In this document: piece by piece, positions 7,449 to 9,225 of the stretch
Layout: each line of letters starts with the position of its first letter
How positions within the stretch are numbered: position 1 is the stretch's first letter
Assembly (NCBI GenBank): GCA_903905685.1
Contig: CAIVHI010000350.1
Coordinates: 1 to 9,225 of the forward strand
Length of the DNA stretch: 9,225 nucleotides
From: an uncultured Bacteroidota bacterium
GTDB lineage: Bacteria; Bacteroidota; Bacteroidia; Chitinophagales; Chitinophagaceae
Direction of reading: 5' to 3'
Position numbers and translations under genes: made by a program
Notes under the pieces: model-generated
Told to the model about the DNA's origin: nothing
Seen by the model: only the letters and a program-made list of their open reading frames with translations
The model's database searches: none

Positions 7449-8168
7449 CTACCGCGATGCCAGCACATCGGCGATGTGCACCATTCGGATGGGCAGGTTC
7501 TTTTCCTGAATGTAGCCCTGCATATGCATCATGCAAGATACATCGGTAGTGACGATATATTCCGCCCCGGTATCCATTGCACTCTTGATTTTTGTTTGCA
7601 CCATTCCCATTGAAATCCCTTCGTATTTTACGGCAAACGTGCCGCCAAAGCCGCAGCAGGTTTCGCACTCGGCCATCTCCACCAGCTCCAACCCACGCAC
7701 TGCCGACAGCAGTTTGCGCGGGCCGGCCTTGATGCCGCATTCGCGCAATGCCCCGCAGGAGTCGTGGTAGGTGGCCTTGCCGGGAAAAGTAGCCCCAAGG
7801 TCGGTAATGCCCAGGACCTCGGTGAGGAACTCGGTGAATTCGAAGATGTTGCCCCTCACGTTATTGCAGAGATTGTGGTCTGCACTATTGTTGAAGAGCT
7901 TGTCGTAGAAATTGCGGACGAAGCCCGTGCAGGAGCCGCTGGGTCCCACGATGTACTCATTGGCCTGAAAATCTCCCAGAAACTTTTGGGCCACCGTCTT
8001 GGCCTCTGTCCGAAACCCGGCATTGAAAGCCGGTTGCCCGCAGCAGGTTTGGTTGGTATTGTATTTCACCTCGCACCCCGCCATTTCCAATACCTTAACC
8101 ATGTTCATCCCCGTTTCGGGATACAGTTGGTCTACGAAGCAGGGAATAAAAAGTTGAACGGCAGGCAT
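7449..8168 (-). CDS. (Fe-S)-binding CCG-domain protein, LutA/YkgE family
   Basis: This is a 239-residue protein made of two cysteine-rich CCG domains, as in LutA of lactate utilisation, YkgE, GlcF C-termini and heterodisulfide reductase HdrB. In domain 1 the cysteines are C10, C42-C43-G44 and C80; in domain 2 they are C138, C171-C172-G173 and C212. Such domains bind an iron-sulfur cluster and pass electrons in 2-hydroxyacid oxidation. The start at 8168 gives MPAVQLFIPCFVDQLYPETG, the family's normal N-terminus and length (LutA and YkgE are 238-239 residues). The frame stays open upstream to 8303, but those 45 residues look random and are absent from the family as I know it. LutB and LutC partners are not adjacent: parE follows, and upstream is a region without firm genes. 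The family is certain; an L-lactate role is only one possibility. Confidence 0.9.
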   Translation of the reverse strand: MPAVQLFIPCFVDQLYPETGMNMVKVLEMAGCEVKYNTNQTCCGQPAFNAGFRTEAKTVAQKFLGDFQANEYIVGPSGSCTGFVRNFYDKLFNNSADHNLCNNVRGNIFEFTEFLTEVLGITDLGATFPGKATYHDSCGALRECGIKAGPRKLLSAVRGLELVEMAECETCCGFGGTFAVKYEGISMGMVQTKIKSAMDTGAEYIVTTDVSCMMHMQGYIQEKNLPIRMVHIADVLASR

Positions 8169-8283
8169 GGTGTTTTCCGGCTTTGAGGAGGTTTTGGCAC
8201 AAAGGTCGTGTGTTTTCGGGAAATTGGCGGGGCCGGTGGCGAAATGGGTTTTCCACATGGGGGAGGCTGGCGGTAGGTTTTGA

Positions 8284-8502
8284 TTGAATGCCGCATCTAC
8301 CAAGTATTATGCCATCTTCTCAGTAGGTCTGTTGATGGGTATTTTGGAGACGTTTAGGTATCGAGGCACCAATTCGGCCTCGGGTTTGCCATTGTGGAAT
8401 AACTTTGAATACTATACCTTTATCATTGTGTTTGTAGCGCATTTCGCGGAACGGGTGAACCGCCACCGGGTCAATTCAGAAACATTTTTCCAATTTGCAT
8501 AA
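8284..8502 (+). CDS. Possible small membrane protein (uncertain start)
   Basis: This open frame of 72 codons begins right after a TGA, with TTG as the only start at the 5' end. The first ATG in frame is at 8335, giving 55 residues. Two hydrophobic stretches are visible: YYAIFSVGLLMGIL before or spanning the internal ATG, and FEYYTFIIVFVAHF near the middle, followed by a basic ERVNRHRV segment. Two membrane helices with a basic C-terminal part are plausible. Codon choice looks like that of the neighbouring genes. It could be a genuine small membrane protein, the 3' remnant of a longer gene broken at its 5' end, or chance. I recognise no family. A second tiny hydrophobic ORF follows 11 bases later on the same strand. 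Confidence 0.35.
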   Translation: MNAASTKYYAIFSVGLLMGILETFRYRGTNSASGLPLWNNFEYYTFIIVFVAHFAERVNRHRVNSETFFQFA

Positions 8503-8513
8503 ATACAATCGTC

Positions 8514-8618
8514 ATGGACATCATCATTTTTATATTGGCCTGCTTTTGCCTTTCCTACTCGGTATACCAACTGTCTTTATCCATCAAGCGGAAACAGGCG
8601 GGGCGACACTCGCATTGA
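8514..8618 (+). CDS. Possible 34-residue single-helix membrane peptide
   Basis: ATG at 8514 opens a 34-codon frame reading MDIIIFILACFCLSYSVYQL, then SLSIKRKQAGRHSH and a TGA stop. Residues 3-20 form one hydrophobic helix with two cysteines, followed by a basic KRK cluster, so the C-terminus would be expected in the cytoplasm. Its shape is like many small membrane proteins of the phylum, including FeoB-associated ones, but it lacks their cysteine-rich tail. It lies 11 bases after the preceding small ORF on the same strand. No promoter box or Shine-Dalgarno sequence is seen. It could be a chance ORF. Confidence 0.3.
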   Translation: MDIIIFILACFCLSYSVYQLSLSIKRKQAGRHSH

Positions 8619-8693
8619 AAGCAGGAGTTGGGCATTTGTAGGTTGCCGGGTTTGGCGTTATCGACAGGTGTTTAGGCATCGTCTTGCCGTTAA

Positions 8694-9225
8694 TCACGCT
8701 TTGCGGTCTTCATTCCGGTGGTATATCCGTTCAATCTCTTTCCTCAATTCCAATTCATTGGGCAAGTACAGTTGATACTTGCTCACATACAGTTGGGAAC
8801 TTACATTGTGCATGGCATATTTTATTTGCAGTTCGTCTTTCTCCCGTGCCATGACTATGCCGATAGGCGGGTTGTCGCCTTCAACATTCATTTCATGCTC
8901 AAAGTAGCCCAGATACATGTTCATTTGCCCCACATCGCCATAACCGGCCTCTTCCTTTTTCAAGTCAATCAATACGAAGCACTTCAATATTCTGTGGTAG
9001 AATACTAGGTCTACGAAATGATGCCTGTTGGCAAGGGTTACCCGGTATTGCCTGCCTACGAATGCGACGCCCGTGCCGAGTTCCAACAGGAAATGTTGCA
9101 GGTTGTCTATAATGAGGTGTTCGAGATTGCCCTCAGAAGTATGGTATGGCTCGGGAATTTGCAGAAACTCCAAAATATACGGCTCCCTCAATAGGTCGGA
9201 TGGCGATTGGACGACTTGCCCTTCA
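8694..9225 (-). CDS. DUF1016/YhcG-type PD-(D/E)XK nuclease, C-terminal part (5' end outside window)
   Basis: The last 176 residues of a DUF1016 (YhcG) family protein are visible. The frame is open to the right edge and the homology starts mid-protein, so the N-terminal DUF1016_N half is outside. The visible part opens EGQVVQSPSDLLREPYILEF, a family signature, then NLEHLIIDNLQHFLLELGTG, VAFVGRQYRV, the core FVDLVFYHRILKCFVLIDLKK and the QM-MYL helix (GQMNMYLGYFE), ending in a charged tail, RNEDRKA. The core gives the catalytic pattern D...D-L-K, with Asp in IDLK where most relatives have Glu (ELK); PD-(D/E)XK enzymes accept either. In-frame TTG at 9191 is inside conserved sequence and is not the start. 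Relatives are putative nucleases often found beside type I restriction-modification or other mobile genes; that context would be to the right of this window. Confidence 0.9.
   Translation of the reverse strand, partial: EGQVVQSPSDLLREPYILEFLQIPEPYHTSEGNLEHLIIDNLQHFLLELGTGVAFVGRQYRVTLANRHHFVDLVFYHRILKCFVLIDLKKEEAGYGDVGQMNMYLGYFEHEMNVEGDNPPIGIVMAREKDELQIKYAMHNVSSQLYVSKYQLYLPNELELRKEIERIYHRNEDRKA

Larger units (their letters stand above)
8169..8693. other. 525-base region without a firmly identified gene
   Basis: This lies between the start of the LutA-like gene and the stop of the DUF1016 nuclease gene. It should hold the promoter for the LutA-like gene: GACCTTTG on the minus strand at 8200-8193 is one mismatch from TAnnTTTG, but no -33 partner is seen. 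It also holds two small plus-strand reading frames, listed separately, whose reality is uncertain. I see no tRNA, terminator or repeat here. Confidence 0.4.

Noticed and set aside
7764..8186. 140-codon plus-strand open frame opposite the LutA-like gene
   Set aside because: It is antisense to the conserved CCG-domain protein; the product shows no domain features.
8169..8303. 45-residue N-terminal extension of the LutA-like protein
   Set aside because: The family begins at the residues just after the ATG at 8168, and the extension has random-looking composition.
1..9225. CRISPR array, tRNA/rRNA, insertion sequence or prophage genes
   Set aside because: I saw no regularly spaced direct repeats, tRNA-like cloverleaf, transposase or integrase motifs on either strand.

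Overview
The window reads as a chromosomal segment of a Bacteroidota bacterium, probably near the Chitinophagaceae/Sphingobacteriia. Three things support this. The protein at 2384-3553 ends in a type IX secretion (Por) sorting domain, which is confined to this phylum and its close relatives. Genes lack clear Shine-Dalgarno sequences. Three genes carry the phylum-specific -7 element TAnnTTTG just before the start codon (two of them with a matching TTTG at -33). The genus cannot be told from the sequence.

Layout. 1-1312 (minus): most of a TolC-family outer membrane efflux protein, its C-terminus cut by the window edge. 1534-2025 (minus): a small lipoprotein of unknown role. 2026-2383: a 358-base divergent intergenic region. 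2384-3553 (plus): a secreted T9SS cargo protein. It converges, with only 5 bases between stops, on a minus-strand housekeeping run: a (Fe-S) CCG-domain protein of the LutA/YkgE family (7449-8168), topoisomerase IV subunit B parE (5509-7404), the ribosome-assembly GTPase era (4445-5329), and a PLP-dependent D-cysteine desulfhydrase/ACC-deaminase-like enzyme (3559-4479) overlapping the end of era. 8169-8693 has no firmly identifiable gene but holds two possible tiny membrane-protein ORFs on the plus strand. 8694 to the right edge (minus) is the C-terminal nuclease half of a DUF1016/YhcG-type PD-(D/E)XK protein.

How the genes relate. era and the PLP enzyme are probably co-transcribed, because they overlap. 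parE and the Fe-S gene may share a transcript, with a 44-base gap. era has its own likely promoter. The efflux protein, lipoprotein and T9SS cargo are envelope genes with no evident functional link to the housekeeping run. I see no rRNA, tRNA, insertion sequence, integrase or CRISPR array. I did not find a convincing new multi-gene system. The points most worth checking are the near-leaderless promoters, the competing hairpins after parE, the small membrane ORFs at 8284-8618, the stand-alone LutA-like protein, and what lies upstream of the DUF1016 nuclease.
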